From assembly GCA_030544235.1 (NCBI GenBank), contig CM060466.1, positions 21,874,575-21,938,574 on the forward strand: a stretch of DNA of 64,000 nucleotides, read 5' to 3'. Below are positions 63,895 to 64,000 of the stretch, piece after piece. The notes below the pieces were generated by a model that was not told the origin of the DNA, made no database searches, and was given only the letters and a program-made list of their open reading frames with translations. This DNA comes from Lepturacanthus savala (lineage: Eukaryota > Chordata > Actinopteri > Scombriformes > Trichiuridae). Made by a program: the position numbers and the translations under genes. The number at the start of each line of letters is the position of its first letter. Positions within the stretch are counted from its first letter, which is position 1.

Positions 63895-64000
63895 CACTCT
63901 CTCTTCCAGAAGACAGTAATTTTGAGATCCTGAGGGGAAAATCAGTCCTGAACCATGTCAGCACAGATGTGAAGACCCAGGACTGATGTCAATATTTGAT
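63895..64000 (-). other. cd7al: 5' flank of the CD7-like gene
   Basis: 106 bp remain to the window edge. They probably include 5' UTR, but no promoter element could be identified. Confidence 0.4.

Noticed and set aside
1..64000. CRISPR arrays, bacterial operons, prophage or insertion sequences
   Set aside because: None seen; the intron-rich genes and TA-inserting DNA transposons are those of a vertebrate nuclear genome.

Overview
The window is vertebrate nuclear DNA, almost certainly from a teleost fish. The main evidence is a long, intron-rich gene for a GW182/TNRC6 protein, a second immunoglobulin-type receptor gene, and several short DNA transposons of Tc1/mariner type that are typical of fish genomes. 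Species cannot be named from the sequence.

Layout. Positions 1 to about 3,580 hold no recognisable gene. A GC-rich promoter and a long non-coding first exon lie at about 3,580-4,574. They begin tnrc6c (+ strand), which fills the window to about 56,400. I could chain 22 coding exons (15,392-49,291). Every junction has AG/GT borders and matching phase, and the joined frame is 5,811 nt, or 1,936 residues plus stop. The introns before the large GW-repeat exon are long (10.8, 9.8 and 7.9 kb) and hold only simple repeats, shadows and possible regulatory sequence. The 3' UTR is about 7.1 kb, AT-rich, and carries exact 8-mer seed matches for miR-101 (three), miR-144, miR-25/92 and miR-430c/302. The last clear AATAAA is at 56,378.

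From about 63,894 down to 57,452, on the - strand and tail-to-tail with tnrc6c, lies a five-exon gene. It encodes a 370-residue type I membrane protein with a signal peptide, two V-type Ig domains, one transmembrane helix and a tail with a YEEM motif. It is best read as a CD7-like receptor (CD7 carries YEDM). Its introns are crowded with mobile elements: a deleted Tc1-like copy, a 588-bp TIR element, two copies of a small MITE (one in an intron, one near the 3' end), a duplicated interspersed repeat, and two long TA microsatellites.

Function. The tnrc6c product is the scaffold that links Argonaute to PABP and the CCR4-NOT/PAN deadenylases in microRNA silencing. Its modules are visible in order: Lys-rich N-terminus, GW repeats, UBA-like domain, PAM2 motif, Gln-rich region, RRM and C-terminal tryptophans. 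The CD7-like gene would be an independent lymphocyte surface receptor signalling through PI3K-type SH2 contacts. I see no functional link between the two beyond convergent neighbourhood. I found no rRNA, intact tRNA or CRISPR array, and no intact transposase gene.
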